From contig JAXGZS010000006.1 in NCBI GenBank assembly GCA_040776805.1, positions 1 to 64,000 of the forward strand: DNA of 64,000 nt, written 5' to 3'. Positions within the stretch are counted from its first letter, which is position 1. Each line of letters begins with the position of its first letter. The position numbers and the translations under genes were made by a program. Below are positions 1 through 9,375 of the stretch, piece after piece. Below the pieces are notes generated by a model. The model was not told the DNA's origin and searched no databases. It was given only the letters and a program-made list of their open reading frames with translations. Origin of the DNA: UBA7702 sp040776805. Its GTDB lineage: Bacteria; Bacillota; Dehalobacteriia; UBA7702.

Positions 1-1131
1 AGCAACATTTGCCGTTTTATTAACATTTACGATAAGGAGCACATCTGCCGTCAAAACAATTTAAAAAGTTTTAAAGAGAACGAAAGCAGTCGGGAACCGT
101 TGATCTACTTTTGTCCCTTCGGCCTTGTAAACGTCACGTTTCCTCTGCTTTATCCCGGCAAAGAACCGTTTTTTGTGACCACGGGGCCCATTCTCTATAC
201 TGCCGCCGACGATCAGCTGATCACCAACGTCATGGCGCTGAACTATTCATTGAGGCCCAGAGCCAAGGAAGTCCGGCAGCTGCTGGGAGAAATCACCGTC
301 AAAGAGGAAAACAAAATCGCCTCCATGACCGCCGTGATCCAAAACGCTTTGAAGGGTATGACCCACCAGCTGACCATGGGCAAGCAAACGATAAAAGACG
401 GTTATACTGACGCCACCGAGGCCCTTCGCCTTTGGCTCAAAGCAAATCCCGACCACGAGGAGGACGCGGCCTTTGCCCGGCTGAAAGAAAGAGTTTTGGA
501 CGGCAGGGAGGTCGGCGATTTAAGCGGGGAGGAACTGGCGGAGATTTTTCTTAGCGTCAGCGCTTTCATTTTTGCCGACGTGTCCCTTCAAACCATGCTG
601 CACCGGGCCTGCCGATACCTGGAATTCCTGATGGAACTGGCGAAAAACAGCGGCATACATCCTTCCTATTTCTTTCATGGCGATGAAATTGATGTGCACG
701 CGATGATCGCCACCGTTTCTAAGGAACGCCTCAGCCGTGAACTGAGCCGGATCAACTATGTTTTTATCCGCCAATATTTGCAGTGCCATGAACTGCGCAA
801 CCGGGATATGATCTTCCGGGCCATGCACTACATACGCAGCCATTATAATAATATTTCCCTAAGCGACGTAGCCGCCGTCGTGCATCTGAACCCGACCTAT
901 TTCAGCAATTGCTTTAAGAAGGCCACCGGGCAAAGCTACTCGTCCTATCTGAATAAAATTCGCATTGAAGAAAGCAAAAAATTGCTGTTGGCCGGAGATT
1001 CCCTGGCTCAAATCGCCCAGCAGGTAGGGTTTTCCGATCAAAGCTATTTTACCAATGTCTTTAAAAAAATCGAGGGTGTTTCGCCGAAGCGCTGGAAAAA
1101 TGCCCGGGAAAAAATGGAGGTGCCGTTTTGA
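1..1131 (+). CDS. AraC-family regulator with PocR-type sensor domain (5' truncated)
   Basis: The reading frame is open from base 1, so the true start lies upstream of the window; a TTG at 100 is an internal codon rather than a convincing start. The N-terminal part carries the cysteine-containing and YFCPFGLVN-like motifs of PocR ligand-binding domains. The last 100 residues form a double helix-turn-helix of the AraC type (HLNPTYFSNCFKK followed by GFSDQSYFTNVFKK). PocR-AraC proteins are known activators of corrinoid-linked catabolic operons. The gene's TGA overlaps the TTG start of the first mttB, so it is probably the dedicated, co-transcribed regulator of the methyltransferases. Family call is firm; the effector is unknown. 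Confidence 0.85.
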   Translation, partial: SNICRFINIYDKEHICRQNNLKSFKENESSREPLIYFCPFGLVNVTFPLLYPGKEPFFVTTGPILYTAADDQLITNVMALNYSLRPRAKEVRQLLGEITVKEENKIASMTAVIQNALKGMTHQLTMGKQTIKDGYTDATEALRLWLKANPDHEEDAAFARLKERVLDGREVGDLSGEELAEIFLSVSAFIFADVSLQTMLHRACRYLEFLMELAKNSGIHPSYFFHGDEIDVHAMIATVSKERLSRELSRINYVFIRQYLQCHELRNRDMIFRAMHYIRSHYNNISLSDVAAVVHLNPTYFSNCFKKATGQSYSSYLNKIRIEESKKLLLAGDSLAQIAQQVGFSDQSYFTNVFKKIEGVSPKRWKNAREKMEVPF

Positions 1132-2546
1132 TTCCCTGGAATAGCAGTCTAAACGGACATTTATTGACAACAGAAGCCATGGATCAAATCAACGCCGCGA
1201 CCCTCGCCATCCTTTGCGATCAGGGTGTGATTTTTCAGGCCCCGGAGGCCCTGGCGATTTTTCAGGATCACGGCGCCATGGTGGACTGGTCCACCCGCCG
1301 GGTTTATCTGACGGCAAAGATCATCGAAAAAGCCCTGGCACTGGCACCGTCTTCCTTCACTTTAAGGGCCAGAGATCCCCGGCACGATTATCGAATGAAC
1401 GCCGAAACCAGCGGTTTTACCACCTTCGGCGTGGGATTTTCCGTGATGAGCAGGGAAACCGGCCTGCCCCGGCCCTCCACCAAACGGGATCTGATCGAAA
1501 CGGCGATCATCAGCGACTACCTGGATACCCTCGACGTCTATTCTCACGCCGTCACCGCCAGGGATTGCCCCCTTCAATCCATCGACCTCCACGAAGCCGA
1601 AGCTTTTTTATCCCATACGACCAAGCACTGCGTCCACCTTGACCTCGGCGGCAAACGCAATATCCGCCGGTTTATCGATATGGCCGGGCTGCTCACCGAC
1701 GGCGTCAACAATCTTTACAAAAAACCCCTGGTATCGGCGCTGACCTGTCCCTTAAGCCCCCTCTGTTTTCCCACAGACAGCTGCGACTTGATCATTGAAT
1801 TCGCCCGGGTCGGGCTGCCGGTCAACGTATTGCCCATGGCCATCGCCTGTCAAACGGCGCCGGCGACCCTCGGCGGCACCTTAGTGGTGAGCAATGCCGA
1901 GGTGCTGGCTGGGTTGACCTTGGCGCAACTGACCTCCCCGGGAACGCCGGTGATTTATGGTTGTTCCAGCACTTCCTTTGATTTTATCAATAACACGGCG
2001 CCGGTGGGTTCGCCCCAGCTGGGGCTTTGCTCCGCCGCTGCCGCCGCCATGGCCCGTTACTACAATATCCCAAGCTACGTCGCGGGCACTTAGGCAGACA
2101 GCAAGGAAAGCGATTTCCAGTGCGGCCACGAAAAGGCTTTGACCACCCTTAGCCCCCTGCTCCAGAAGGCCAACTTGATTTTCGGCATGGGAATGCTGGA
2201 AATGGGCATTACCTTTAGTTTTTCCCAGCTGATCTTAGACAGCGCCATCGTCGCCGACATCAGAGATTCCTTCGCTAAGATTTCCCTTCCCGAAACGTTT
2301 AGCAGCTCCGGCTATCTCCATGAATTGGTGGCAATGTACAAAGGGGAACTCCCCCCGGCACAAAGGAAGATCGACCGCGCTTTTTGGCAAGGAGCCGCGA
2401 ATCACGGGGAGATCCTCCAGCGGGCCAACGCCTTCGCCGACGAGATTCTCCACAGCCATAAGGTGGAACCCCTTGACGGCCCCACCCGCCGTCAAATGCA
2501 GCGGATTATCCTTGCCGCTGAAGCGGAAGGACAATCTCATGTTTAA
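1128..2546 (+). CDS. mttB: MttB-family corrinoid methyltransferase with in-frame UAG (pyrrolysine), copy 1
   Basis: The protein is about 472 residues when the TAG at 2091-2093 (codon 322) is read as pyrrolysine. The frame continues unchanged to a TAA at 2544-2546 and the post-TAG part (ADSK..., then FGMGMLEMG) is unmistakable MttB sequence. The start is TTG 1128 behind GGAGG (1116-1120), overlapping the stop of the regulator. The family transfers a methyl group from trimethylamine or related methylated amines to a corrinoid protein. The segment between the GMGMLEMG motif and the C-terminal helices diverges strongly from copy 2, so the substrate may differ. No corrinoid protein gene is visible nearby. 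A standard caller would split it into two ORFs. Confidence 0.93.
2091..2093 (+). other. Pyrrolysine codon (UAG) in mttB copy 1
   Basis: In-frame TAG flanked by codons for SYVAGT and ADSK, the pyrrolysine context typical of the MttB family. Reading it as a stop would remove about 150 conserved C-terminal residues. Confidence 0.9.
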
Positions 2547-2668
2547 ATTTCACAAAAATAGCAAAAAAATCCACAATACCCCGACTCCCCTTTTATCCTA
2601 TACTGACATTGGAAGGAACGAAAAGAACTGGTTTTTCTCAAGCAAAAGAGAAAGGATGGGGTTTGATC

Positions 2669-4138
2669 ATGACAATCAGAAATCACAGGGCAAGCTTCCT
2701 TCATCGAGAAGGCTTTAGCTTGAACATGTACACCCCCGATGAATTGCAGCAAATTCATCTCGCCACTCTGGAGATATTATGGGAAGAAGGCGTCCACGTT
2801 AATTCTAAAGAAGCACAGGATATTTTCAAGGACGGCGGCGCCGTGGTGGATTACGGCACCGGCAAGGTGAAAATCCGTCCCTACATGGTGGAGGACGCCA
2901 TCAAAAGCGCGCCCAGCACCATCATCATGGCCAGCCGCGACGGTAAAAACGACTATGTCATGGACGGCAGCCGCGTTGGGTTTACCACCTTCGGTGCCGG
3001 CGTGACCGTCATTGACATCGATACCGGAAAACCGCGGAAGTCCTCAAAAGAGGATCTGATCAATACGGCGATTTTAGGAGATTACCTCAACACCGTCAGC
3101 GTCTACTCTCATGCGGTAACCGCCCAGGATTGCCCGGCTTCCTCCTGTGACCTCCATGAAGCCGAAGCTTTTTTAAACAACACCTCAAAGCATTGCATGC
3201 ATATTGACCTCGCCCATACCGAGAATATTCCCAAATACATCGATATGGCCGCCGCCATTGTCGGCGGTAGAGATAAACTCTATGAGCGCCCCATTATTTC
3301 GGCGCTGACCTGCCCCCAAAGCCCCTTGCAGCTCCACAAAATCAGCACCGATATCATCATGGAATTGGGTAAAGTTGGCCTTCCCGTCAACATTTTATCC
3401 ATGGCCATGTCCGGTGCGACGACACCGGTGAGCATCGCCGGTACCCTGGTAGTTCACAACGCCGAAGTTTTGGCCGGGATCGTCTTTTCCCAGCTGGCCA
3501 ACCGCGGTGCACCAGTGATTTACGGCAGTTCTACCACGAGCTTTGACTTGCAGCAAGCAAGCGCGCCGGTGGGCTCACCGGAATTGGGACTCTGCAACGC
3601 CGGCGTAGCGGCTTTGGCCCAGTTCTACAATTTACCCAGCTACGTCGCGGGCACCTAGGCAGACAGCAAATTAAGCGACGCCCAGGCCGGACACGAAAAA
3701 ACCATTACCGCCATGATGGCCGCATTGGCAGGCGCCAATGTGATCTATGGCATGGGAATGCTGGAAATGGGTGTTACCTTTAGTTATGCCCAGCTGATGC
3801 TGGACGACGCCATCGCCAAAATGGTGCAGCGCGTCGTTAGCGGCGTTGACGTCAACGACGAATTGCTGGCGGTGGACGTCATCAAAGAAGTCGGCGGCGG
3901 CCAGGGCAAACAATTCCTCACCTGTCAGCATACGGTCGATTTCATGCGCAAGGAACAGGCTCCCGGCGGTTTATTTGACCGCTCCGTGCGGCAAACCTGG
4001 ATGGTCAACACCGGTGGCAAGGACGCCGCGGAACGGGCCAACGACGCCGCCAAAGAGATCCTGAAGAATCATAAACCCGAACCTCTCGACAAAGACGTGC
4101 AAAAAGAGATCCGCCGCCTGGTGGAATCGGCGGAATAA
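2669..4138 (+). CDS. mttB: MttB-family corrinoid methyltransferase with in-frame UAG (pyrrolysine), copy 2
   Basis: The protein is about 489 residues with pyrrolysine at codon 330 (TAG 3656-3658) and a TAA stop. ATG 2669 is preferred over an upstream start at 2609 because an AAAGGATGGGG stretch lies at the right distance and the protein then aligns with copy 1. The N-terminal TIM barrel, the FTTFGAGVTV segment and the post-TAG GMGMLEMGVTFSYAQ region are typical of MttB. The C-terminal part (DVIKEVG, FDRSVRQTW, ILKNHKPEPLD) fits the family better than copy 1. It lies 122 bp after copy 1 and is followed by a terminator, so the two probably share a transcript. The substrate (trimethylamine or another methylated amine) cannot be read from the sequence. 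Confidence 0.94.
3656..3658 (+). other. Pyrrolysine codon (UAG) in mttB copy 2
   Basis: In-frame TAG in the same SYVAGT / ADSK context as copy 1. The surrounding 32 bases differ from copy 1 at a single position. Confidence 0.9.
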
Positions 4139-4179
4139 AACATTAGAAAGTACCAGATGTCATTTGTACCAATACTCTA

Positions 4180-4216
4180 AAGGAGCGTAACGTCCCCCAA
4201 CGTTACGCTCCTTTTT
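4180..4216 (+). terminator. Rho-independent terminator after the mttB operon
   Basis: The arms AAGGAGCGTAACG and CGTTACGCTCCTT pair perfectly around a short C-rich loop and are followed by a T run. Confidence 0.9.
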
Positions 4217-4278
4217 GCCCTATCGCGGCCTTTCTTCGCAACCCGGGATTATTTCAACATTTCCGGCCATACTGTCTA

Positions 4279-4306
4279 TTGAAAGTTTTTGATTTCGTGC
4301 TATATT
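4279..4306 (+). promoter_or_regulatory. Sigma-A-type promoter of the TetR/ABC operon
   Basis: TTGAAA at 4279-4284 and TATATT at 4301-4306 are separated by 16 bp. Confidence 0.6.
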
Positions 4307-4313
4307 AAAATCA

Positions 4314-4327
4314 GACAACATATTGTC
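4314..4327. promoter_or_regulatory. Candidate TetR operator
   Basis: Inverted repeat GACAA-N4-TTGTC lies at the expected transcription start, between the promoter and the TetR start codon. This is where an autorepressor would bind. Assignment is by position only. Confidence 0.45.
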
Positions 4328-4341
4328 GTATGGAGTTTATG

Positions 4342-4902
4342 ATGGAAAATCTCAAAAAACAACAGCAGACAAAAAAGAGAATCGCCGACGCTTTTATTGA
4401 ACTGTATGCCCGCCGGGATATCAACCGCATTCCGATCAAGGCCATTACTGACCTTGCCGGAGTCAATCGCGCCACTTTCTACATTTATTACGACGACGTT
4501 TACGATCTTAGGGAGCAGATCGAAACGTTTTTTTTGGAAAAGATGACCGAGATCATCAACCGTCTCGACTTCATGGATGTGGAGACGCTCTTTTCGGAAA
4601 TCATCGCCTTATACCAAACCACCGGCGATTATCTCCCGGTTTTGTTGGGACGAGAGGGCTCGCCCTTCCCCGACCGGGTCAAAGCGGTGATGCGGCGGCG
4701 CCTGCGTCAGGTGAATCCGAATTTGCCCTTGACACCCCGTATCGAATACGCCATGAAATATCAGGCTGCCGGGATCATCGGCGTCTTTGGCCATCTGCTG
4801 CGTTCTGAGGTCGGCCTTACCCCGGAGGAAGCCGCCACGCTGATCAAAGATATTTCCACCCGGGGCATCACCACCATCATCAGGGAAGAACGAAAGGAGT
4901 AA
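4342..4902 (+). CDS. TetR/AcrR-family transcriptional regulator
   Basis: The protein has 186 residues from ATG 4342, which sits 6 nt after GGAG; ATGs at 4330 and 4339 are alternatives. The N-terminal helix-turn-helix is clear (IKAITDLAGVNRATFYIYYDD). The C-terminal half is a short ligand-binding domain like those beside Firmicutes ABC exporters. The gene is 9 bp upstream of an ABC ATPase and permease in the same direction, and an inverted repeat overlaps its promoter, so it probably represses its own operon in response to an exported compound. The ligand is unknown. Confidence 0.88.
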   Translation: MENLKKQQQTKKRIADAFIELYARRDINRIPIKAITDLAGVNRATFYIYYDDVYDLREQIETFFLEKMTEIINRLDFMDVETLFSEIIALYQTTGDYLPVLLGREGSPFPDRVKAVMRRRLRQVNPNLPLTPRIEYAMKYQAAGIIGVFGHLLRSEVGLTPEEAATLIKDISTRGITTIIREERKE

Positions 4903-4911
4903 TGCGAAATC

Positions 4912-5628
4912 ATGGATATCCGTTTAAAACAGGTCAGTAAGCGCTTCGGCAAAGAGAGGGTTTTAAATGACGTCAGCTTCACTTTCAGCGCCGGCGAAAT
5001 CCTCTGCCTCATCGGTCCTTCCGGTGCCGGCAAAACAACGCTGCTCAGGATCATCACCGGCGCTTTAAAAGCCGACGAAGGCGAAGTGCGCTTAGATGAT
5101 ATTCTTCTGCCCGACCCGGCAATCCGTCGCCGCATTGCCTTTATGCCCCAAAACGACGCTGTTTACCTTGATCTTTCCGGCCTTGATAACCTGCTTTTTT
5201 ACGGCAGGATGTACCGGATCAAGGAAAAAGCATTAAAAGAACGGGTGAAAGACGTCCTCGCCGTGACCGGGCTGACCCAAGACGCCAAAAAACTCGCCGC
5301 CCGTTACTCCGGCGGCATGAAAAAACGGCTTTCCCTGGCCATCACCTTATTAAACGACGCCGATACCTTAATCCTCGACGAGCCTACCGCCGGTATCGAT
5401 CCGCTTCTGAGAAAAACGATCTGGGAGGAATTCCGCAGATTGAACGCGGCGGGAAAAACCTTGATCGTTTCCACCCACGTCATGGATGAAATCCGCCTCT
5501 GCGACAAAGCGGCGCTGCTTTATCGCGGCAAGATCGTAGCCTATGATACAGTCCCCGCGCTGTTGGCCCAGACAACCGACGGCGATATCGAGGAACTCTT
5601 CTTAAAAAACGAAACGGAGGCGATATGA
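4912..5628 (+). CDS. ABC exporter ATP-binding subunit
   Basis: The protein has 238 residues with all ATPase motifs: Walker A GPSGAGKTT (about residues 35-43), Q-loop MPQND, signature YSGGMKKR, Walker B TLILDEPT and the switch histidine in STHVMDE. It belongs to the ABC-2/CcmA-like exporter group. Its TGA overlaps the start of the permease gene, implying translational coupling. It would energise export of a drug, peptide or lipid through the next gene's product. The upstream TetR gene suggests substrate-induced expression. Confidence 0.92.
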   Translation: MDIRLKQVSKRFGKERVLNDVSFTFSAGEILCLIGPSGAGKTTLLRIITGALKADEGEVRLDDILLPDPAIRRRIAFMPQNDAVYLDLSGLDNLLFYGRMYRIKEKALKERVKDVLAVTGLTQDAKKLAARYSGGMKKRLSLAITLLNDADTLILDEPTAGIDPLLRKTIWEEFRRLNAAGKTLIVSTHVMDEIRLCDKAALLYRGKIVAYDTVPALLAQTTDGDIEELFLKNETEAI

Positions 5629-6635
5629 TGAAAGGCTTGATCCTGCGGATTCTCAAACAACAAGTCAACGACAAGCGTACGCTGGCCTTGATTTTCATCG
5701 TGCCGCTGTTTATCGTGACCCTCATCTATTTTCTGCTGGGAACGGCGGATGATGACCTCACCGTGGTCTTACGCGGCGCCGACGCCACGGTGACCGCCTA
5801 TTTTGAAGAGGAATGCACTGTGATAACGGCCGCGGTCAGCAACTCCGCCAACGAGATATTGGCCAACAAAGACGCCGACGCGGTGGTCGACTTCGGCGAC
5901 GGCGGCACCAAAATCTACCTCTATGAACCGGATTCCGCAAAACTGGCCGTCATCAACGGTGTTCTGAAGGAAATCCAGAGCTCCCTGGGGCAAACACCCC
6001 CTGAAGTGCTTTACCTTTACGGAGAGAACCTTGATACTCTCTTTGAACAGCTTATTTACGCCCTCCTGGGCATTCTCGCTTTCTTCCTGGTTTTTCTGAT
6101 CTCCGGCGTATCCTTTGTCCACGAGCGTACCCTCGGCACCTTGGAGCGGCTGATGCTAACCCCGGTCAAACGGCCCACAGTCATCGGCGGCATCACCGTG
6201 GGGTTCGGCATCATCGGCATTTTACAGTCCCTGCTGATGTTCGTCTTCACCATCTCCGTTTTCTCCATTGAATGCAGAGGCAGTTATTTAGGAGCACTGC
6301 TCATCATGGTGATGGTTTCGCTGACCGCCATTTCCATGGGGCTTTTTATCTCTATTTTCGCTCATTCCGAATTTCAGGTGTTTCAGTTCATCCCCGTCGT
6401 CATCGTGCCGCAGATCTTCCTTTCGGGGCTTTTCCCCTTAGAAGGGCTGCCCCTGCATCTGGATTACCTGAAATACGCGACGCCGATCTACTACGGCTGC
6501 AACGGACTGAAAAAGATACTGATCTACGGTGAAAACCTCGCCGCGGTCTGGCCGGAGCTTACGGTTCTCGCCGGTCTGATCGTGCTATTCTTTGCCTTGA
6601 ACGTGGTATTTCTCAAACGCTACCGCGCCGAATAA
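5625..6635 (+). CDS. ABC-2 type exporter permease
   Basis: The protein has 336 residues. One transmembrane segment near the N-terminus (ALIFIVPLFIVTLIYFLL) is followed by an extracytoplasmic region of about 130 residues and then a cluster of about five membrane segments, the usual ABC-2 membrane layout. It contains the typical ERTLGTLERLMLTP loop. It starts inside the stop region of the ATPase gene (ATG 5625 or 5628). With the ATPase it should form a homodimeric exporter in the cytoplasmic membrane; the substrate is unknown. Confidence 0.9.
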   Translation: MMKGLILRILKQQVNDKRTLALIFIVPLFIVTLIYFLLGTADDDLTVVLRGADATVTAYFEEECTVITAAVSNSANEILANKDADAVVDFGDGGTKIYLYEPDSAKLAVINGVLKEIQSSLGQTPPEVLYLYGENLDTLFEQLIYALLGILAFFLVFLISGVSFVHERTLGTLERLMLTPVKRPTVIGGITVGFGIIGILQSLLMFVFTISVFSIECRGSYLGALLIMVMVSLTAISMGLFISIFAHSEFQVFQFIPVVIVPQIFLSGLFPLEGLPLHLDYLKYATPIYYGCNGLKKILIYGENLAAVWPELTVLAGLIVLFFALNVVFLKRYRAE

Positions 6636-6667
6636 AAGAGGTTCACATAAAAAAATCCTGGCATCAT

Positions 6668-6702
6668 AAAAGCTGGCTTCTTATTTCAAAAACCAGCTTT
6701 TC
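6668..6702 (+). terminator. Terminator after the ABC operon
   Basis: AAAAGCTGG and CCAGCTTTT arms flank an A/T-rich loop and end in T residues. It is probably usable in both directions, serving the convergent small gene as well. Confidence 0.75.
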
Positions 6703-6773
6703 CTTATACCTTATATCTTATAATCTACCAGAAATTTACAAAGCAATGGCGGTTAACAGATGATCTCTCCGGG

Positions 6774-6959
6774 TTAATCGCCGAAGGCGATAAAGAGAAG
6801 GGCGGAAATTACCGACAAAAGCGCGAGGATCAAACCGGCGCTGTAGATGATCCCGAAAAGGGAGCGCTCCCCCGAATCGGCTTTGATCTGCCGGTATAAC
6901 TCTTTTATTTTTGTGAGACGCCTTTTTTGATCTTTCTGATTTTTTTGATTTTTCATCAT
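6774..6959 (-). CDS. Small basic membrane protein, unknown function
   Basis: The protein has 61 residues from the ATG at 6959; an ORF extension to 7016 would overlap the next gene's start and is less likely. The N-terminus is very basic and rich in Lys, Asn and Gln (MKNQKNQKDQKRR). The C-terminus is a hydrophobic stretch (IIYSAGLILALLSVISALLFIAF) that should span the membrane. No family is recognised. It diverges from the gamma-carbonic-anhydrase-like gene. The ribosome binding site is weak, so this is a moderate call. Confidence 0.5.
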   Translation of the reverse strand: MMKNQKNQKDQKRRLTKIKELYRQIKADSGERSLFGIIYSAGLILALLSVISALLFIAFGD

Positions 6960-7014
6960 ATTATCATATCCCACCCATAGAAAATATGGTACAATCAGAA
7001 AAAGGAGAAATCCC

Positions 7015-7527
7015 ATGCTTCTGCTTACTTATGCCGATAAAACCCCCGTAATCGAAGAATCCTGTTTTTTGGCGGCTGGCTGCGCTGTGATTGGCGACGT
7101 TACTTTGGCAAAAAACGTCTCCCTTTGGTTCAACACTATCCTTCGGGGCGATGTTGACCGAATCATGGTCGGTGAAAACAGCAACATTCAGGATAACGCT
7201 ACCCTGCATTGCTCCGCGGGAAAACCGGTAAACATCGGCAAAAATGTTTCCGTCGGCCATAACGCCGTGGTTCACGGCGCAACCGTAGGGGACAACGTTT
7301 TGATCGGCATGGGGGCGATCATTCTCGACGGCGCCATCATCGGCAAAAACGCCGTCATCGCCGCCGGCGCCGTGGTCACCGAGAACAAAGTCATTCCCGA
7401 AAATTCCCTTGTCATGGGCATTCCCGGCAAAGTCGTTGGCACCCTCGGGGAAGCAGAACGCCAAGCCAACCTGGAGCGCGCCGCCCGCTACGCGGCCCTG
7501 GCCCAGGAGTATAAAACTCCCCGGTGA
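7015..7527 (+). CDS. Gamma-carbonic anhydrase-like hexapeptide-repeat protein
   Basis: The protein has 170 residues made of left-handed beta-helix hexapeptide repeats (VIGDVTLAKNVSLW, IGKNVSVGHNAVVHGATVGDNVLIGMGAIILDGAIIGKNAVIAAGAVV). The histidines in TLHC and GHNAVVHG are at the positions of the zinc ligands in the YrdA/PaaY/gamma-CA group. An AAAGGAG ribosome binding site precedes ATG 7015. Members are trimeric; some hydrate CO2, while for many the activity is unproven. It has no obvious operon partner here. Confidence 0.85.
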   Translation: MLLLTYADKTPVIEESCFLAAGCAVIGDVTLAKNVSLWFNTILRGDVDRIMVGENSNIQDNATLHCSAGKPVNIGKNVSVGHNAVVHGATVGDNVLIGMGAIILDGAIIGKNAVIAAGAVVTENKVIPENSLVMGIPGKVVGTLGEAERQANLERAARYAALAQEYKTPR

Positions 7528-7638
7528 CAATGGGTTTCACTGCTTTTAAAACCATGATATCCGCTTGAAGCATCTACGATGCTTCTTTTCATATTAAATA
7601 TTCAGGATGAAATCTTAAATCAAACAAAAGGAATCTCC

Positions 7639-9033
7639 ATGAACAAATCCTCCCCAATCGAAAAGAAGGACCTGCCCGAAAACAAAATGGGCCTTTTGCC
7701 CATACCGAAACTGCTGCTCTCCATATCGCTGCCGATGACCATTTCCATGTTGCTGCAATCACTTTACAATATCATCGACAGCGTTTTTGTCGGTATGCTT
7801 TCGGAAAATGCCTTGGCCGCTGTTTCCCTGGCTTTTCCCATCCAAATGCTGACCTTTGCCGTGGGCAGCGGCACCGCTGTGGGGGTCAACGCCATTCTCT
7901 CCCGCTCTTTGGGAGAGCGGGATTTCGACCACGCCAATAAGGCCGCCATGAACGGCATCTTTCTGACCATCGTCAGCTCCCTTGTATTCATTTTTATCGG
8001 GCTTTTCGCCATAAAACCCTTTTACGCCAGCCAAACCGTGAACGCCGACAGGGAAATTTATATCTACGGCGTGGAATACCTGATGACGGTTACGGTCTGT
8101 TCCTTTGCCGTTTTCGGCCAACTCATTTTTGAGCGGCTGCTGCAATCCACCGGCAAAGCTTTTTATACGATGATCACCCAGGGAACCGGCGCCATTGTCA
8201 ATATCATCTTAGATCCCCTCTTCATCTTCGGCCTCGGCCCCTTTCCCCGCCTGGAGGTTTTGGGCGCGGCCATCGCCACGGTGATCGGTCAGATCATCGC
8301 CGCCGCCCTGGCCCTCTATTTCAATATCCGCTTCAATAAAGAGCTGCGCCTTTCTCTCCACGGACTAAAACCGGACTGGCCGCTGATCGGACGCATCTAC
8401 AAAGTCGGTTTTCCGTCCATCATCATGATCTCCGTGGGCTCGGTGATGAATTACGGCATGAACCTGATCCTTTTGGGCTTTTCCTCCACGGCGGCGGTGG
8501 TTTTCGGCGTCTACTATAAATTGCAAAGTTTTATTTTCATGCCCCTTTTCGGCCTTAACGGCGGGATCATCCCGATTGTGGCCTATAATTACGGCGCCGG
8601 CAAAAGGAGCCGCATGATTTCCACAATAAAACTTTCGGTGCTCTTCTCCGAAGGAATCATGGCCATTGGTGTCGCTCTTTTCTTGCTTTTTCCGGAAAAA
8701 CTGCTTTCCCTGTTTTCCGCCTCCGAGGCCATGCTGGCCATAGGGGTTCCCGCTTTGCGGATCATCTCCGCTCACTTTCTCATCGCCGGTTTTTGCATCG
8801 TCGTCGGCAGTGTCTTCCAGGCCCTGGGTAACGGCGTCTACTCCCTTATCGTCTCTGTCATGCGCCAGCTTGTGGTGTTACTCCCCGCGGCTTTTCTCCT
8901 ATCCCAGGTGATCGGCCTCCATGCCGTCTGGTGGGCTTTCCCCATCGCCGAGGTGATGAGCCTCATCGTCTCTAGCTTCTTTTTCCTGCGCATCAAAGAG
9001 AAGGTCATTGATCACGTACCGGATAACGTGTAA
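7639..9033 (+). CDS. MATE-family multidrug/cation efflux transporter
   Basis: The protein has 464 residues with twelve predicted membrane segments. ATG 7639 follows AAAGGA and is preferred to the upstream ATG at 7579. The sequence PMTISMLLQSLYNIIDSVFVG and the pseudo-duplicated halves mark the NorM/DinF-type MATE fold. It would extrude drugs or metabolites from the cytoplasm by cation antiport. It appears monocistronic. Confidence 0.92.
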   Translation: MNKSSPIEKKDLPENKMGLLPIPKLLLSISLPMTISMLLQSLYNIIDSVFVGMLSENALAAVSLAFPIQMLTFAVGSGTAVGVNAILSRSLGERDFDHANKAAMNGIFLTIVSSLVFIFIGLFAIKPFYASQTVNADREIYIYGVEYLMTVTVCSFAVFGQLIFERLLQSTGKAFYTMITQGTGAIVNIILDPLFIFGLGPFPRLEVLGAAIATVIGQIIAAALALYFNIRFNKELRLSLHGLKPDWPLIGRIYKVGFPSIIMISVGSVMNYGMNLILLGFSSTAAVVFGVYYKLQSFIFMPLFGLNGGIIPIVAYNYGAGKRSRMISTIKLSVLFSEGIMAIGVALFLLFPEKLLSLFSASEAMLAIGVPALRIISAHFLIAGFCIVVGSVFQALGNGVYSLIVSVMRQLVVLLPAAFLLSQVIGLHAVWWAFPIAEVMSLIVSSFFFLRIKEKVIDHVPDNV

Positions 9034-9119
9034 CCTTCATCACCTGTCCTACTTCTTTCTGGGTTAACACTTAAGCCCGCATTCGATCAGACTGCGTTTT
9101 CTCACCCCTTATACAGCCG

Positions 9120-9350
9120 TTATTTCTGCGTCTTTTTTGGGTATGGCCTTGGCTCATCGGTTCGATTGACCAAATAATCAATACTGGTGTCAAAAAGATC
9201 GGCGAGTTGATCGAGGATCGGGATGGGAATATTTAGATTTCCCAGTTCATAGTCGGAATAAGTCGTTTGATGAATACTCAATCGTCGCGCGATTTGGGTC
9301 TGTGTCAGATCTCTATCTTCTCTCAGATTGCGAATTCTTTCGTACATCAT
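9120..9350 (-). CDS. Small XRE-family (Cro/CI) repressor
   Basis: The protein has 76 residues and is almost entirely a Cro/CI helix-turn-helix (IRNLREDRDLTQTQIARRL, then YSDYELGNLNIPIPILDQLADLFDTSIDYLV). A short charged tail ends in KKTQK. It is transcribed divergently from a 52-55 residue ORF, and a perfect 16-bp inverted repeat (9376-9415) lies between the two, consistent with autoregulation and control of the small ORF. Confidence 0.88.
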   Translation of the reverse strand: MMYERIRNLREDRDLTQTQIARRLSIHQTTYSDYELGNLNIPIPILDQLADLFDTSIDYLVNRTDEPRPYPKKTQK

Positions 9351-9375
9351 TTTTCACCCCAATAACATTATGCAT

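Noticed and set aside
2091..3658. Reading the two mttB genes as split pseudogenes at TAG
   Set aside because: Both copies break at the same pyrrolysine position with the frame unchanged and family sequence intact on both sides.
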